In this document: in pieces, positions 1-8,224 of the stretch
Layout of the letters: each line of letters opens with the position of its first letter
Numbering within the stretch: position 1 is the first letter of the stretch
Assembly (NCBI GenBank): GCA_903906635.1
Contig: CAIVLE010000085.1
Location: 1 to 43,002 of the forward strand
DNA: 43,002 bases
Reading direction: 5' to 3'
DNA from: an uncultured Burkholderiales bacterium
Lineage (GTDB): Bacteria; Pseudomonadota; Gammaproteobacteria; Burkholderiales; Burkholderiaceae_C
Position numbers and translations under genes: made by a program
The notes under the pieces: generated by a model
Told to the model about the DNA's origin: nothing
The model's input: the letters and a program-made list of their open reading frames with translations, nothing else
Database searches by the model: none

Positions 1-50
1 ATCCAGGCGTCGAGTTGGGCGTAAGCGGCGTTGTGGTTGTGGTCGGTCAT
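1..50 (-). CDS. Start of an unidentified gene (partial, runs off the left edge)
   Basis: Only the first 16 codons are in the window, starting at an ATG (48-50 on the minus strand) and reading MTDHNHNAAYAQLDAW. It lies 27 nt downstream of the uraD-allC stop on the same strand, so it is probably the next gene of the gntR-puuE-uraD/allC operon. The visible residues are too few to name a family. An M20 deacetylase-type N-terminus would be compatible but is only a guess. Confidence is in the existence of a coding start, not in a function. Confidence 0.4.
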   Translation of the reverse strand, partial: MTDHNHNAAYAQLDAW

Positions 51-77
51 GGGGGTCTCGCAGTTGGATGCGCTGGC

Positions 78-1859
78 TTAAGCCGGGGTGTGGTGCAGCA
101 AGTGCATGAAAGCGTCGATGGCAAGTTGCATGTCGTCGCTCGTGGTGCTCTCTAGTGGGTTGTGGCTGATGCCTGAGTTTTGTCCGCGCACGAATAGCAT
201 GGCTTGGGGCATCACCTCGTGAAGTTTCATGGCGTCATGTCCTGCCCCGCTGGGCAGGTGAAACAAAGGCACGCCCAAGGCTTGCACGGCGGCTTCCCAG
301 CGTGTTTGCCATTGCGCTGCGCTGGGGGCTGCGCTGGCACGCATGGTTTCTTCCAGTGTGTAGTGCACGCCACGGCGTGTGCAAATCGTTTTGAGGGCGT
401 TGAGTACATCGTGCGTGAGCGAGTCGCGCTGCCCGTTGGTGGGAGCACGCAAGTCAATGCTGAATTGACAGCGTCCGGGCACCACATTGATCGAGCCATT
501 GGGCACCGTCAGCAAACCCACGGTGCCCACAGCGTTGCACTGGCCATCCGCCCCTCGGTCTCGCAGTGCGCGTTGCTCCACGTACAAGGCCAGTTCGGCC
601 ACGGCTGCTGCGGCATCACGGCGGCGGTCCATCGGGGTGGTGCCTGCGTGGCAAGCCACCCCCCTTACTTCTCCCACAAAGCGCACGCTGCCGTTGATGG
701 ACGTCACCACGCCCAGCGGCAGGTCACGCTCATAGAGCACCGGGCCTTGTTCGATGTGCACTTCCACGAAACCCAGGTACTTGGAGGCGTCTCGTGCCAG
801 CTTGGGGATGTCGGCCACCTTCAAGCCTGCTTGTTGCATGGCTTGGCGCATGGTCACGCCGTTGGCGTCGGTTTGTTCTAGCCATTCGTGTTTGAAGTCA
901 CCCACCAGTGCACCCGATCCTAAGAAAGTGGCTTTGTAGCGCTGCCCTTCTTCCTCGGCAAAGGCCACCACTTCGAGGTCAAAGGGCAGGCGCTGTTTGG
1001 CTCGGGCGAGTTCACGCACGCAGGCCATGGGCACAAAAATGCCCAGGCGGCCGTCGTACTTGCCAGCGTTGCGCACGGTGTCATAGTGCGAACCGGTCAA
1101 AAGTGTTTTGGCGTTCTCACTGGCCGCTTTGTAGATGCCCACCACGTTGCCCACGGCGTCAATGCGCACCTCGTCAAAGCCACAGGCTTTCATACCCAAC
1201 TCGATCGTTTGGGCGCATTGGCGGTGTGCCTCGCTCAGGTAGGTCACGGTCAAGGCATCACTGGCATCACTGAACTGGGCCAGCCACTCATGCCAGTCCC
1301 AGACTTCGTGGCCCAGCTTGGGCTCAAAGCCCAGTTTGTCGTTGAGGCGAATTTCGACGATGCGATGAATGTTGTGCAAGCACTCGGCCAATTCGTCCTC
1401 GGGGTGGTTGCCCAAGCGGCGTTCAAAGGCTTGGATGATCTGATGGCGGTTCAGGCCCGTGCCACGTGGGCCGCGCACTGCCAAGATGAAGGGAAAACCG
1501 AACTTGGCGTTGTAGCTGGCGTTGAGTTGCTGGATGTGCGCGAACTCTTGTGGGGTGCAATCGGTCAACCCCGCTTTGCTTTGTTCGTGGGTCGATTCGG
1601 CGGTGAGGCTTTGGGTCACCATGGCTTTGCCAGCCAATTCGGGGTGAGCGCGCACCAAGGCCAATTGGGCGTCACGGCCTGCACGGCGAAGCACCTCGAC
1701 CATGGCGTGTTTGAGCGCTGCTGCAGACGCAAAGGGGCGTGCATCGAGGGCTTGTTCGGCAATCCAGTCCGAGTGTTCGTACAAGCCCCTCAGCAAAGCC
1801 GCAGCCTGCGCGCGCGGCAAAGTGTTGAGTTGGTTCAGCGTGATGTGCGATGGGCTCAT
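78..1859 (-). CDS. Fused OHCU decarboxylase (UraD) and allantoate amidohydrolase (AllC)
   Basis: A 593-residue protein with two domains. Residues about 8-170 are the OHCU decarboxylase, which turns 2-oxo-4-hydroxy-4-carboxy-5-ureidoimidazoline into S-allantoin; it has the catalytic-type AHPELAGK stretch (His72) and STHEQSKAGL (Glu92). Residues about 180-590 are an M20-family allantoate amidohydrolase, with metal ligands in TGSHYDT (His258), the Asp of KYDGRLG (Asp269), AEEEGQ (Glu303) and EVHIEQGP (His368), and a C-terminal GISHNPLE His. The start at 1859 was chosen over upstream codons because AGGA stands about 8 nt before it and UraD homologues begin here. Twenty nucleotides separate it from puuE upstream. 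PuuE acts between the two steps carried by this one polypeptide. A cytoplasmic location is likely, since no signal peptide is seen. Confidence 0.93.
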   Translation of the reverse strand: MSPSHITLNQLNTLPRAQAAALLRGLYEHSDWIAEQALDARPFASAAALKHAMVEVLRRAGRDAQLALVRAHPELAGKAMVTQSLTAESTHEQSKAGLTDCTPQEFAHIQQLNASYNAKFGFPFILAVRGPRGTGLNRHQIIQAFERRLGNHPEDELAECLHNIHRIVEIRLNDKLGFEPKLGHEVWDWHEWLAQFSDASDALTVTYLSEAHRQCAQTIELGMKACGFDEVRIDAVGNVVGIYKAASENAKTLLTGSHYDTVRNAGKYDGRLGIFVPMACVRELARAKQRLPFDLEVVAFAEEEGQRYKATFLGSGALVGDFKHEWLEQTDANGVTMRQAMQQAGLKVADIPKLARDASKYLGFVEVHIEQGPVLYERDLPLGVVTSINGSVRFVGEVRGVACHAGTTPMDRRRDAAAAVAELALYVEQRALRDRGADGQCNAVGTVGLLTVPNGSINVVPGRCQFSIDLRAPTNGQRDSLTHDVLNALKTICTRRGVHYTLEETMRASAAPSAAQWQTRWEAAVQALGVPLFHLPSGAGHDAMKLHEVMPQAMLFVRGQNSGISHNPLESTTSDDMQLAIDAFMHLLHHTPA

Positions 1860-1879
1860 GGGGTGTCCTGCGTGTGCGG

Positions 1880-2854
1880 TTAGGCTTGGGCGGTATAGGG
1901 GTGCACTTGCTTCCAGTGGCGGGCAATGTCGATGCGACGGGGCACCCACACCCGGTCGTGCTTGGCGATGTGGTCTAAAAACTTTTGCAGCGCCACGATG
2001 CGCCCGGGTTTACCCAACAAGCGGCAGTGCATCCCCACGCTCATCATCTTGGGTGAGTCTTCGCCTTCGGCATAGAGTGCGTCAAAGCTGTCACGCAAGT
2101 AGATGAAGAAGTCTTCGGATTGACTGAAGCCTTGCGGCAAAGCAAAGCGCATGTCGTTGCAGTCCAGGGTGTAGGGCACCACCAAGTGAGGTGCCAAGTC
2201 GCCATTGCTTTTTTTGACTTGCATCCAAAACGGCAGGTCCTCGCCGTAGTAGTCGCTGTCGTACTCAAAACCGCCGTGGTCGAGCACCAGCCGGCGTGTG
2301 TTGGGGCTGTCGCGCCCGGTGTACCAACCCGCGCCGTGGATGGAGTTGCCATGCGTGGTGTGGGTCAGGCGCGCAAGGATATCGATGCCGCGCTTTAAAT
2401 GTTCACGCTCTGTGGCCTCATCGATGGTTTGGTAGTTGATCCAACGCCAGCCGTGGCAAGCTATTTCGTGGCCCATCTCGACCAGGGCACTGGTCAGCTC
2501 AGGGTGGCGCTCTAGCGCCATGCTGACGCCAAAGACCGTCAAGGGCAGGGCGCGTTTTTCAAACTCGCGCAAAATGCGCCACACCCCCACACGTGAGCCG
2601 TATTCGTAGATGCCCTCCATGCTCAGGTGGCGGTCCGCAAAGCTTGGTGGGTTGAACATCTCGCTCAAGAACATTTCGCTGCCCGCGTCGCCGTGCACAG
2701 TGGCGTTCTCGCCGCCTTCTTCGTAATTCAGCACAAACTGAACCGCCACACGGGCTTGGCCAGGCCATTGGGCGTGCGGGGGGGTACGGCCATAGCCCAC
2801 CAAGTCGCGAGGGTAGGGGGCGGTGCTGTTGTAAATGGCGTGGGGGTTAGACAT
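1880..2854 (-). CDS. puuE: Allantoinase PuuE (polysaccharide-deacetylase family)
   Basis: A 324-residue protein of the metal-independent allantoinase family, which opens the hydantoin ring of allantoin to give allantoate in the cytoplasm. It carries the family-typical N-terminus (YPRDLVGYGRTPPHAQWPGQ), the FVLNYEEGGE strand, the ALVEMGHEIACHGWRWINYQ segment of the NodB-like barrel and the YTGRDSPNTRRLV stretch. Length fits the family (about 300-320). The start has an AGGA-type ribosome site about 9 nt upstream, and this site overlaps the end of gntR, 14 nt away. It sits between gntR and the UraD-AllC fusion, whose two activities flank its reaction. Identification is firm. Confidence 0.95.
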   Translation of the reverse strand: MSNPHAIYNSTAPYPRDLVGYGRTPPHAQWPGQARVAVQFVLNYEEGGENATVHGDAGSEMFLSEMFNPPSFADRHLSMEGIYEYGSRVGVWRILREFEKRALPLTVFGVSMALERHPELTSALVEMGHEIACHGWRWINYQTIDEATEREHLKRGIDILARLTHTTHGNSIHGAGWYTGRDSPNTRRLVLDHGGFEYDSDYYGEDLPFWMQVKKSNGDLAPHLVVPYTLDCNDMRFALPQGFSQSEDFFIYLRDSFDALYAEGEDSPKMMSVGMHCRLLGKPGRIVALQKFLDHIAKHDRVWVPRRIDIARHWKQVHPYTAQA

Positions 2855-2868
2855 GGGGAGCTTCCTGT

Positions 2869-3537
2869 TCAGGCCAAGGCCATGGCAATGTCGTTGCTGG
2901 GCACTTTGCGGTCAAGGGTGAGGTTTTCTTCCACGTGGCGCAGGTGCTCGTCCATCAAACGCACGGCCAACTTTTCGTCTTTGGCGGCAATGGCCTTGAT
3001 GATCTCGGCGTGCTCTTCGGCCGAGTGTTCCGCGGCATGGGTGCTTTGGTACATGAGCGTGATCAGCGCGCAGCGCGAAATCAACTCGCCTAGCATTTGG
3101 GCCAGCACTTGGTTGTTCATCAACTCAGCCATGCGCACATGAAAGTCACCCAACAAGTCGGTGCGACCCGGCACATCGCCGCTGCTAACGGCCGCTTTTT
3201 CTTGCGCCACGTGTTCTTTGAGGGCTTTGATCTGGGACGGGGTGACGTGACGCACAAAGTTGCGGGTCATCTCGGCTTCGAGCATGCGACGCACTGCAAA
3301 CACTTGGCGCGCTTCGTCAGAGGAGGGGGTGGCCACAAAGGCCCCGCGTGCGGGCTCCATGCGGATGAGGCGTTTTTGTGCCAACTGAAACAAGGCTTGG
3401 CGTACGAGCGTGCGTGACACGCCAAAGTGATCGGCCAGCTTTTGTTCGGCCAGTTTGGTGCCTGGGTGCAGGCGGTGCTCCACGATGGCTTTGGTCATCG
3501 CATCCACAATGCTTCGGGTGGCGGTTGAGCTGTCCAT
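2869..3537 (-). CDS. GntR-family (FCD) transcriptional regulator of the urate branch
   Basis: A 222-residue regulator. Residues about 5-70 form the winged helix (GTKLAEQKLADHFGVSRTLV, then the RGAFVA wing), followed by an all-helical FCD ligand domain with the metal-binding style motif LLGDFHVRMAEL and further His residues (EEHAEI, DEHLRHVEE). The ATG at 3537 was preferred over an upstream TTG because GGAG lies 7-10 nt before it. It is first in the operon with puuE and uraD-allC, and divergent from uraH. A TGTATACA palindrome in the shared upstream region, repeated before puuD and nearly before xdhA1, is a plausible operator; autoregulation would follow. The ligand is unknown, and a pathway intermediate such as urate or allantoin is an inference. 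Confidence 0.88.
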   Translation of the reverse strand: MDSSTATRSIVDAMTKAIVEHRLHPGTKLAEQKLADHFGVSRTLVRQALFQLAQKRLIRMEPARGAFVATPSSDEARQVFAVRRMLEAEMTRNFVRHVTPSQIKALKEHVAQEKAAVSSGDVPGRTDLLGDFHVRMAELMNNQVLAQMLGELISRCALITLMYQSTHAAEHSAEEHAEIIKAIAAKDEKLAVRLMDEHLRHVEENLTLDRKVPSNDIAMALA

Positions 3538-3585
3538 GGGTGTCTCCGGCAAGGTCGTTGTCGCTTGATGATAGCCTCAAACACT

Positions 3586-3602
3586 AAAACTGTATACACT
3601 TT
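3586..3602. promoter_or_regulatory. Putative GntR operator, gntR/uraH divergent region
   Basis: The palindrome TGTATACA (3591-3598) sits in the stretch aaaactgtatacactt. The same 16 bases recur upstream of puuD at 15206-15221, and TGTATACC occurs upstream of xdhA1. FCD-type GntR proteins commonly bind short TNGTNNNACNA-like palindromes, and this fits that pattern. The site lies 49 nt from the gntR start and 47 nt from the uraH start, so it could control both directions. Binding itself is inferred. Confidence 0.6.
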
Positions 3603-3606
3603 CAGT

Positions 3607-3621
3607 CAACCGTTTCGGTTG
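3607..3621. repeat. Inverted repeat in uraH leader
   Basis: CAACCG and CGGTTG form a perfect 6-bp inverted repeat with a TTT centre, between the putative GntR operator and the uraH ribosome site. It could be a small RNA hairpin in the uraH leader or a second protein-binding site. A related-looking repeat lies upstream of the FMN dehydrogenase gene at 29885-29899. Its role is unknown. Confidence 0.4.
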
Positions 3622-3644
3622 CCATCTCTTTTTTGGAGCGACAC

Positions 3645-3998
3645 ATGGGATTGAGCACACACGTTTTAGACACCATGCACGGTTGCCCCGCCGCAGGCAT
3701 GCAGGTGTCAATGTTTACCACTGCCAGTGGCCAAGCCAGCTTGGTGAAATCGTTCACCTTGAACCACGATGGCCGCAACCCCGATGGCTTGTTGTATGAC
3801 AACGACAGCCTGAAGAAGGGTACCTACAGACTGGTGTTTGACGTGAAGGGGTACTTCGCGGCCAAGGGCGTAGCCTTGCCAGAACCTAACTTCCTAGACC
3901 AGGTGATCCTGGACTTTGGTGTGGCCCACACTGATCAGCATTACCACGTGCCCTTGTTGGTCAGTCCCTGGAGTTATTCGACCTATCGGGGCTCGTGA
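3645..3998 (+). CDS. uraH: 5-hydroxyisourate hydrolase (transthyretin-like)
   Basis: A 117-residue protein of the transthyretin-related HIU hydrolase family. It hydrolyses 5-hydroxyisourate, the product of urate oxidation, to OHCU. Diagnostic features are the N-terminal LSTHVLDTMHGCPAAGM with its catalytic-type His, the DHGRNPDG-like turn (NHDGRNPDGLL) and the C-terminal YSTYRGS tetrapeptide signature. The ATG at 3645 is used because GGAG lies 7-10 nt upstream; an upstream TTG in frame has no such site. No signal peptide is seen, so a cytosolic enzyme is expected. It is transcribed divergently from gntR-puuE-uraD/allC, which carry the following steps. Confidence 0.95.
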   Translation: MGLSTHVLDTMHGCPAAGMQVSMFTTASGQASLVKSFTLNHDGRNPDGLLYDNDSLKKGTYRLVFDVKGYFAAKGVALPEPNFLDQVILDFGVAHTDQHYHVPLLVSPWSYSTYRGS

Positions 3999-4122
3999 CT
4001 TATTCTTAAATCACACCCAGCACCCACAGCCTGGCAATGACGCCTGATGTGATTGTGTCGACTTCAAGCTGGCCAAAGGGGCGTGTGTTGCGGGCGGGTT
4101 GGCGTGGTCGCCAATCATTTCA

Positions 4123-4139
4123 GTTCATTGAAAATGAAC
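4123..4139. promoter_or_regulatory. Perfect palindrome upstream of flavoprotein gene
   Basis: GTTCATT and AATGAAC form a perfect 7-bp inverted repeat with a GAA centre. It lies about 150 nt before the flavoprotein gene at 4288, in a 289-nt stretch (3999-4287) where no convincing gene was found. Size and symmetry fit a dimeric repressor site. No regulator can be assigned. Confidence 0.45.
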
Positions 4140-4287
4140 GCTTGCAAATCGGGGGGATTGGAGGGCAAGACAGTCTTGTGTGAGCGACCTCGCCTTGCTG
4201 CTACGGGTAATACCCATGTGAACTGGCACTTCGCCGACCTAGCATCGCTGACGATTTAATTGAATTTATCGTTTTTGGAGCTTAGGG

Positions 4288-5763
4288 ATGGAGCAATTTG
4301 ACGTGTGCGTGATCGGCGCTGGGCCCTCTGGTTTTGCGGCTGCCATGCGCGCCATAGACTATGGCAAGCGCGTGGCCTTGGTGGAGCGGGGCAAGGTGGG
4401 CGGCGCAGGTATTTTTGACGGGGCTTTGTCGTCCAAAACCATGTGGGAGCTGTCTGAGTGCTACAAGCTCACCCGCAACACCCAACTGGGCTACACGGTG
4501 TATGACTCGGAGCTGAGCTTCACGAGTGTGATGAACCAAACCCACCGTGCGGTGGTGGAAAAACACAGCCAAATCAAACAGCAGATTGCCTATTTTCAAA
4601 AGTCGGGGCAGTTGCAGTTCTTCAAGGGGCAAGCCAAGTTTGCGTCACCCCATGAGGTGGATATCACCAACGCACAGGGCCAAGTACAGACCATACGGGC
4701 CGACAACATCGTGATGGCGGTGGGCAGTCGACCCCGTTATTTGCCCCATATTCCGATTGACGAAAAAATCATCCTCACCAGTGATGGTGTGTCGGGTTTG
4801 TCTGAGTTTCCCAAAAGCATTGTGATTTTGGGAGCGGGTGTGATCGGCTGCGAATTTGCCACCATCTTCTCGAACTTCGGTCAGACCAAGGTCTTTTTGA
4901 TCGACAAAGAAGAACGCATCTTGCCGTTTGAAGACGAGGACATTTCACACACGGTGGCTGCCAATTTGGAGCGCAATGGAGTGGTGATACACCACGGTGC
5001 ATCCCTTGAGCACATGGACGTGGTCAATGGCCAAGTGGAATATGTCTTGTCTTTCAAAGACGGTCGCCGCGAAACGCACACGGTTGAAAAAGCCTTGATT
5101 TCCGTGGGCCGCGTCTCTAACAGCGAAAACCTGGGACTGCAGGCTGCAGGGGTACAGCTCAACGACAGGGGCAATATCGATGACGAGCACACCCGCTCCA
5201 ATGTGCCGCACATTTATGCTGTGGGCGACTTCACGGCTGACATTGCCTTGGTCAACGTCGGGGAATTGGAAGGCCGTCACGCGGTCGAACGCATGTTTGG
5301 CACGCCTCAGCGACAGTTGGTTTACGAGAATATTTCCACCATCATGTTCTTAAATCCCGAAGTGGCCTCGGTGGGATTGAACGAGACGCAAGCGCGCAAG
5401 AAGAAAATTGCGCACCGCGTTGCTGTCATGAACTACCGCTACGTCAACCGCGCCATTGCCATGAGCAAAGTGGATGGGTTCTTCAAGTTGCTCGTGACTG
5501 ATGACGATGAGATGAAAATATTAGGCATGCGCGTGATGGGCAACCACGCCTCCAGCACCATCATGGCGGTGGCGTTGATGATTTCCATGGACATCGGCAT
5601 TTCGCACTTGGCCGAGCTGATTTTTCCGCACCCCTCCATACCAGAGGGCATCCAAGAGTGCGCCCGCATGCTGATGGGCACCTCCATCGTCAAGCCCGAA
5701 GTGTTCAACTTAGACGTGCGCTGCTACCGAGTCGATGTGCAGGGGCGGGTCATCCATCTTTGA
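4288..5763 (+). CDS. Dihydrolipoamide dehydrogenase-like flavoprotein lacking the redox cysteines
   Basis: A 491-residue class-I pyridine-nucleotide-disulfide-oxidoreductase fold. The FAD dinucleotide-binding site is VIGAGPSGFAAA (8-19), the NAD(P) site is VILGAGVIGCEFATIF, the second FAD contact is IYAVGDFT, and the dimerisation domain ends with HPSIPE (equivalent of the His-Glu dyad). At the active site, where relatives read GGTCxxxGCIPSK, this protein reads GGAGIFDGALSSK (38-50): Gly41 and Ala46 replace both cysteines. It therefore cannot run disulfide chemistry. It is closer in that respect to SthA-type transhydrogenases, but also lacks the remaining SthA cysteine. A GGAG site precedes the ATG. 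It is convergent with ppk2. Substrate unknown; a transhydrogenase or quinone/NADH oxidoreductase role is possible. Confidence 0.82.
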   Translation: MEQFDVCVIGAGPSGFAAAMRAIDYGKRVALVERGKVGGAGIFDGALSSKTMWELSECYKLTRNTQLGYTVYDSELSFTSVMNQTHRAVVEKHSQIKQQIAYFQKSGQLQFFKGQAKFASPHEVDITNAQGQVQTIRADNIVMAVGSRPRYLPHIPIDEKIILTSDGVSGLSEFPKSIVILGAGVIGCEFATIFSNFGQTKVFLIDKEERILPFEDEDISHTVAANLERNGVVIHHGASLEHMDVVNGQVEYVLSFKDGRRETHTVEKALISVGRVSNSENLGLQAAGVQLNDRGNIDDEHTRSNVPHIYAVGDFTADIALVNVGELEGRHAVERMFGTPQRQLVYENISTIMFLNPEVASVGLNETQARKKKIAHRVAVMNYRYVNRAIAMSKVDGFFKLLVTDDDEMKILGMRVMGNHASSTIMAVALMISMDIGISHLAELIFPHPSIPEGIQECARMLMGTSIVKPEVFNLDVRCYRVDVQGRVIHL

Positions 5764-5791
5764 CGAGCCCCTGCTGTCTCATTCCAGCGTT

Positions 5792-6610
5792 TCACTCCAG
5801 CTTGACTTGAGAGAGGTCAAACAAGGGTTTGGGCATTTCAAGATGCATGCCCTCTAAGGTTTGCACCAAGAGACCCGCTACAAACAAGTCTCTGTAAGGT
5901 TTGGAGTCTGCAGGCACCACATACCAAGGCGCTTCGGGTGTGCTGGTGGCCGACAGAGCGTCTTCATAGGCTTCAGCAAACTTGGGCCACAACAGGCGAT
6001 CGTCAAAGTCTGAGGGCTGCAACTTCCAGTGTTTGTGGGGGTCATCCAGACGCGCTTGCAAGCGCTTTTTTTGTTCAGCCTTAGAGATGTGCAGATAACA
6101 TTTCAAAACCGTGATGCCTGCGTCGTGCAACAGCGTTTCAAAGTGTTTGATGTCCTCATAGCGTTTCTCGCAGGTGGATTTTTTCACCCAACCGCGCACG
6201 CGCGTGACCAGCACATCTTCGTAATGGCTGCGGTTAAAGATCACCATTTCACCCAGTGCGGGTGTCTTGGAGTGAATGCGCCACAAAAAGTCGTGATTTT
6301 TTTCTAAGTCGCTGGGTGCACCAAATGCCTCCGCACGCACGCCCAAGGGGCTGATGTGGGTGAACACGCTGCGAATCACCCCGTCTTTGCCTGCAGTGTC
6401 CATGCCTTGAAGTACCAACAACAAGCCCTGGCTTTTGCCCGCATGCAAAGTTCCCTGCAGCTTGTTGAGCTTGTCTCCGAGTTTGTGCATGCTGCTTTGC
6501 CAGGTCTGCTCGGTGGGTAAGTCTTTGGGCGCAGGCAAGGTCGCGATGTCATCGAGTTGGAAGCTGCTTTTGGGTTTGACGCGCCAAGGGGAATAGTCTT
6601 TGTGTTCCAT
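5792..6610 (-). CDS. Polyphosphate kinase 2 family protein
   Basis: A 272-residue PPK2-family kinase, which transfers phosphate between polyphosphate and a nucleotide. It has the Walker A-like GMDTAGKDG (69-77), the following SVFTHISPLGVRAEAFGAPS segment and the Walker B-type IFNRSHYEDVLVTRV. The conserved KCYLHISKAEQKKR lid region is also present. The length matches the single-domain short PPK2 proteins. Whether it prefers AMP, ADP or GDP cannot be told from the sequence. It is divergent from xdhA1, and its upstream region (6611-6748) is shared with the putative operator. A cytoplasmic location is expected. Confidence 0.9.
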   Translation of the reverse strand: MEHKDYSPWRVKPKSSFQLDDIATLPAPKDLPTEQTWQSSMHKLGDKLNKLQGTLHAGKSQGLLLVLQGMDTAGKDGVIRSVFTHISPLGVRAEAFGAPSDLEKNHDFLWRIHSKTPALGEMVIFNRSHYEDVLVTRVRGWVKKSTCEKRYEDIKHFETLLHDAGITVLKCYLHISKAEQKKRLQARLDDPHKHWKLQPSDFDDRLLWPKFAEAYEDALSATSTPEAPWYVVPADSKPYRDLFVAGLLVQTLEGMHLEMPKPLFDLSQVKLE

Positions 6611-6664
6611 CGAGTCAGTGTAGGGCGTTTGATTTAGCTATTTAGTGCGCTGTCTTCCAAATTA

Positions 6665-6676
6665 TTTGTATACCAA
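6665..6676. promoter_or_regulatory. Near-match of the putative GntR operator upstream of xdhA1
   Basis: TTTGTATACCAA contains TGTATACC (6667-6674), seven of eight bases of the TGTATACA palindrome found before uraH/gntR and puuD. It lies 75 nt upstream of the xdhA1 start, in the 138-nt ppk2/xdhA1 divergent region. That placement makes it the third candidate site for the same regulator. The flanks do not match the other two sites, so support is weaker. Confidence 0.4.
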
Positions 6677-6748
6677 GCGGCATACCCGAGCTCAATTCGG
6701 GGTGCAGGTCACTAAAATCAGTTGATATTTTTTAGCATTCCCTTCACC

Positions 6749-8224
6749 ATGACCCAAGTCACCAATACCGTGCGATTTGTGCTCGACGGCCAAATCGTCG
6801 AAGCCCAAGGTGTGCGCCGCACCACCACCGTTCTGGATTACCTGCGTGAGCAACTGCACCGCAAAGGCACCAAAGAGGGCTGCGCCGAAGGCGACTGTGG
6901 GGCCTGTGTGGTGATGGTGGGCGAGCTTAACGCTGCGGGCACCGGTGTGAGCTACGTCCCTGTCAACAGCTGCATTCAGTTGTTGCCTGCTTTGGACGGC
7001 AAATCGGTCAAGACGGTGGAGAGTCTCAAAAAAGCCGATGGCTCTTTGCACCCTGTGCAAGAAGCCATGGTGAGCTGTCACGGTTCGCAGTGCGGGTTTT
7101 GTACCCCTGGCATCGTGATGAGCTTGGTCAACTTGGTGCAAACCAACACCAACCCCAAACGCCAAGAAATCACCGATGCGCTGAGCGGCAACCTGTGCCG
7201 TTGCACGGGCTACACGCCAATCATCGACGCCACGGTCAAAGCCTGCGAAAAGAAAACCGCCTTGAAAGTCGACGACAGCGCCGATGTGCCGCTGCTGCAG
7301 CAGATCAAGCGCGCGGCCACCCCCACTTTGAGCCTGGATGGTGAGATCATCGTGCAGCCGGTGGTGCGTACCAAAAAAGGCAACGAGTTCGTCTCTCCCG
7401 CGACCCTGGCCGAGGTGGCCGACTACTTGGTCAAGCACCCCACCACCACGCTTCTGGCGGGCAGCACCGAGGTGGGGTTGCAGGTCAATAAACAGTTCAG
7501 CCGGCCAGACCACATCATGTATTTGGGTAACGTGCAAGAGCTGCGCCGTGTGGCCGAGACCGCCAAGGCCTGGCGCATCGGCGCTGCGGTGTCGCTGGCA
7601 CAGGTTGAAACTCTGCTAGCCCAGGCTTACCCTGACTTTGCCGAGGTACTGCGTCGCTTTGGCTCGCCCCCCATTCGCTCCACCGCCACCTTGGCGGGCA
7701 ACATCGCCAACGGCTCTCCCATTGGAGACACCATGCCGTGTTTGATGGCCTTGGGGGCCAGCTTGGTGTTGCGCCGTGGCGACAAAACCCGCACCGTGGC
7801 GCTGGACCAGTTCTACACCGGTCAAAAGCAAAACGTGTTGCAAGCGGGCGAGTTCATCGAGGCCGTTGAGTTGCCCAAGCCTGTCGCAGGCCAAGTGTTT
7901 CGCGCCCACAAGGTGAGCAAGCGGTTTGAGCAAGACATTTCAGCCACCTGCGCCGCCATCAGCTTCAGCCTCAAAGACGGCAAGCTCCACGCGGTCAAAC
8001 TGGCCTACAACGGTTTGGCGCCATCGCCTTGCCGAGCGCCCAAGCTCGAAGCGGTGTTGGAAGGCAAAACACCCGCCAGCGTGAGCGCTGCTGAACTCGA
8101 CGCGGCCATTTCAGCGAGCTTTGTGGCGCGTGATGGTTTGCGGGCCACTTGGGCGTACCGCTCGCTGGTGGCGCGCAACTTGGTGCTAGATTTCATCGAA
8201 GAACAAACCTCGGAGGTGGCGTAA
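6749..8224 (+). CDS. xdhA: Xanthine dehydrogenase, FeS/FAD subunit (first copy)
   Basis: A 491-residue small subunit that passes electrons from the molybdenum centre to NAD. Residues 1-160 hold the two [2Fe-2S] domains, with cysteines in GCAEGDCGACVV (about 46-58), CHGSQCGFCTPG (about 110-121) and NLCRCTGY. The FAD domain follows (LLAGSTEVGLQVNK around 235; ATLAGNIANGSPIGDTMP), then the CO-dehydrogenase flavoprotein C-terminal domain (HKVSKRFEQDISA). The start at 6749 gives the usual N-terminus (TVRFVLDG); an upstream in-frame ATG at 6722 would add nine untypical residues. The ribosome site is weak. xdhB follows directly with no gap. It is the first gene of an operon running to about 15149. 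Confidence 0.95.
   Translation: MTQVTNTVRFVLDGQIVEAQGVRRTTTVLDYLREQLHRKGTKEGCAEGDCGACVVMVGELNAAGTGVSYVPVNSCIQLLPALDGKSVKTVESLKKADGSLHPVQEAMVSCHGSQCGFCTPGIVMSLVNLVQTNTNPKRQEITDALSGNLCRCTGYTPIIDATVKACEKKTALKVDDSADVPLLQQIKRAATPTLSLDGEIIVQPVVRTKKGNEFVSPATLAEVADYLVKHPTTTLLAGSTEVGLQVNKQFSRPDHIMYLGNVQELRRVAETAKAWRIGAAVSLAQVETLLAQAYPDFAEVLRRFGSPPIRSTATLAGNIANGSPIGDTMPCLMALGASLVLRRGDKTRTVALDQFYTGQKQNVLQAGEFIEAVELPKPVAGQVFRAHKVSKRFEQDISATCAAISFSLKDGKLHAVKLAYNGLAPSPCRAPKLEAVLEGKTPASVSAAELDAAISASFVARDGLRATWAYRSLVARNLVLDFIEEQTSEVA

Noticed and set aside
4053-4259. 68-residue open frame in the gap before the flavoprotein gene
   Set aside because: It contains an untypical mix of residues, no ribosome site and overlaps the palindrome at 4123-4139. 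It is more likely non-coding regulatory sequence.
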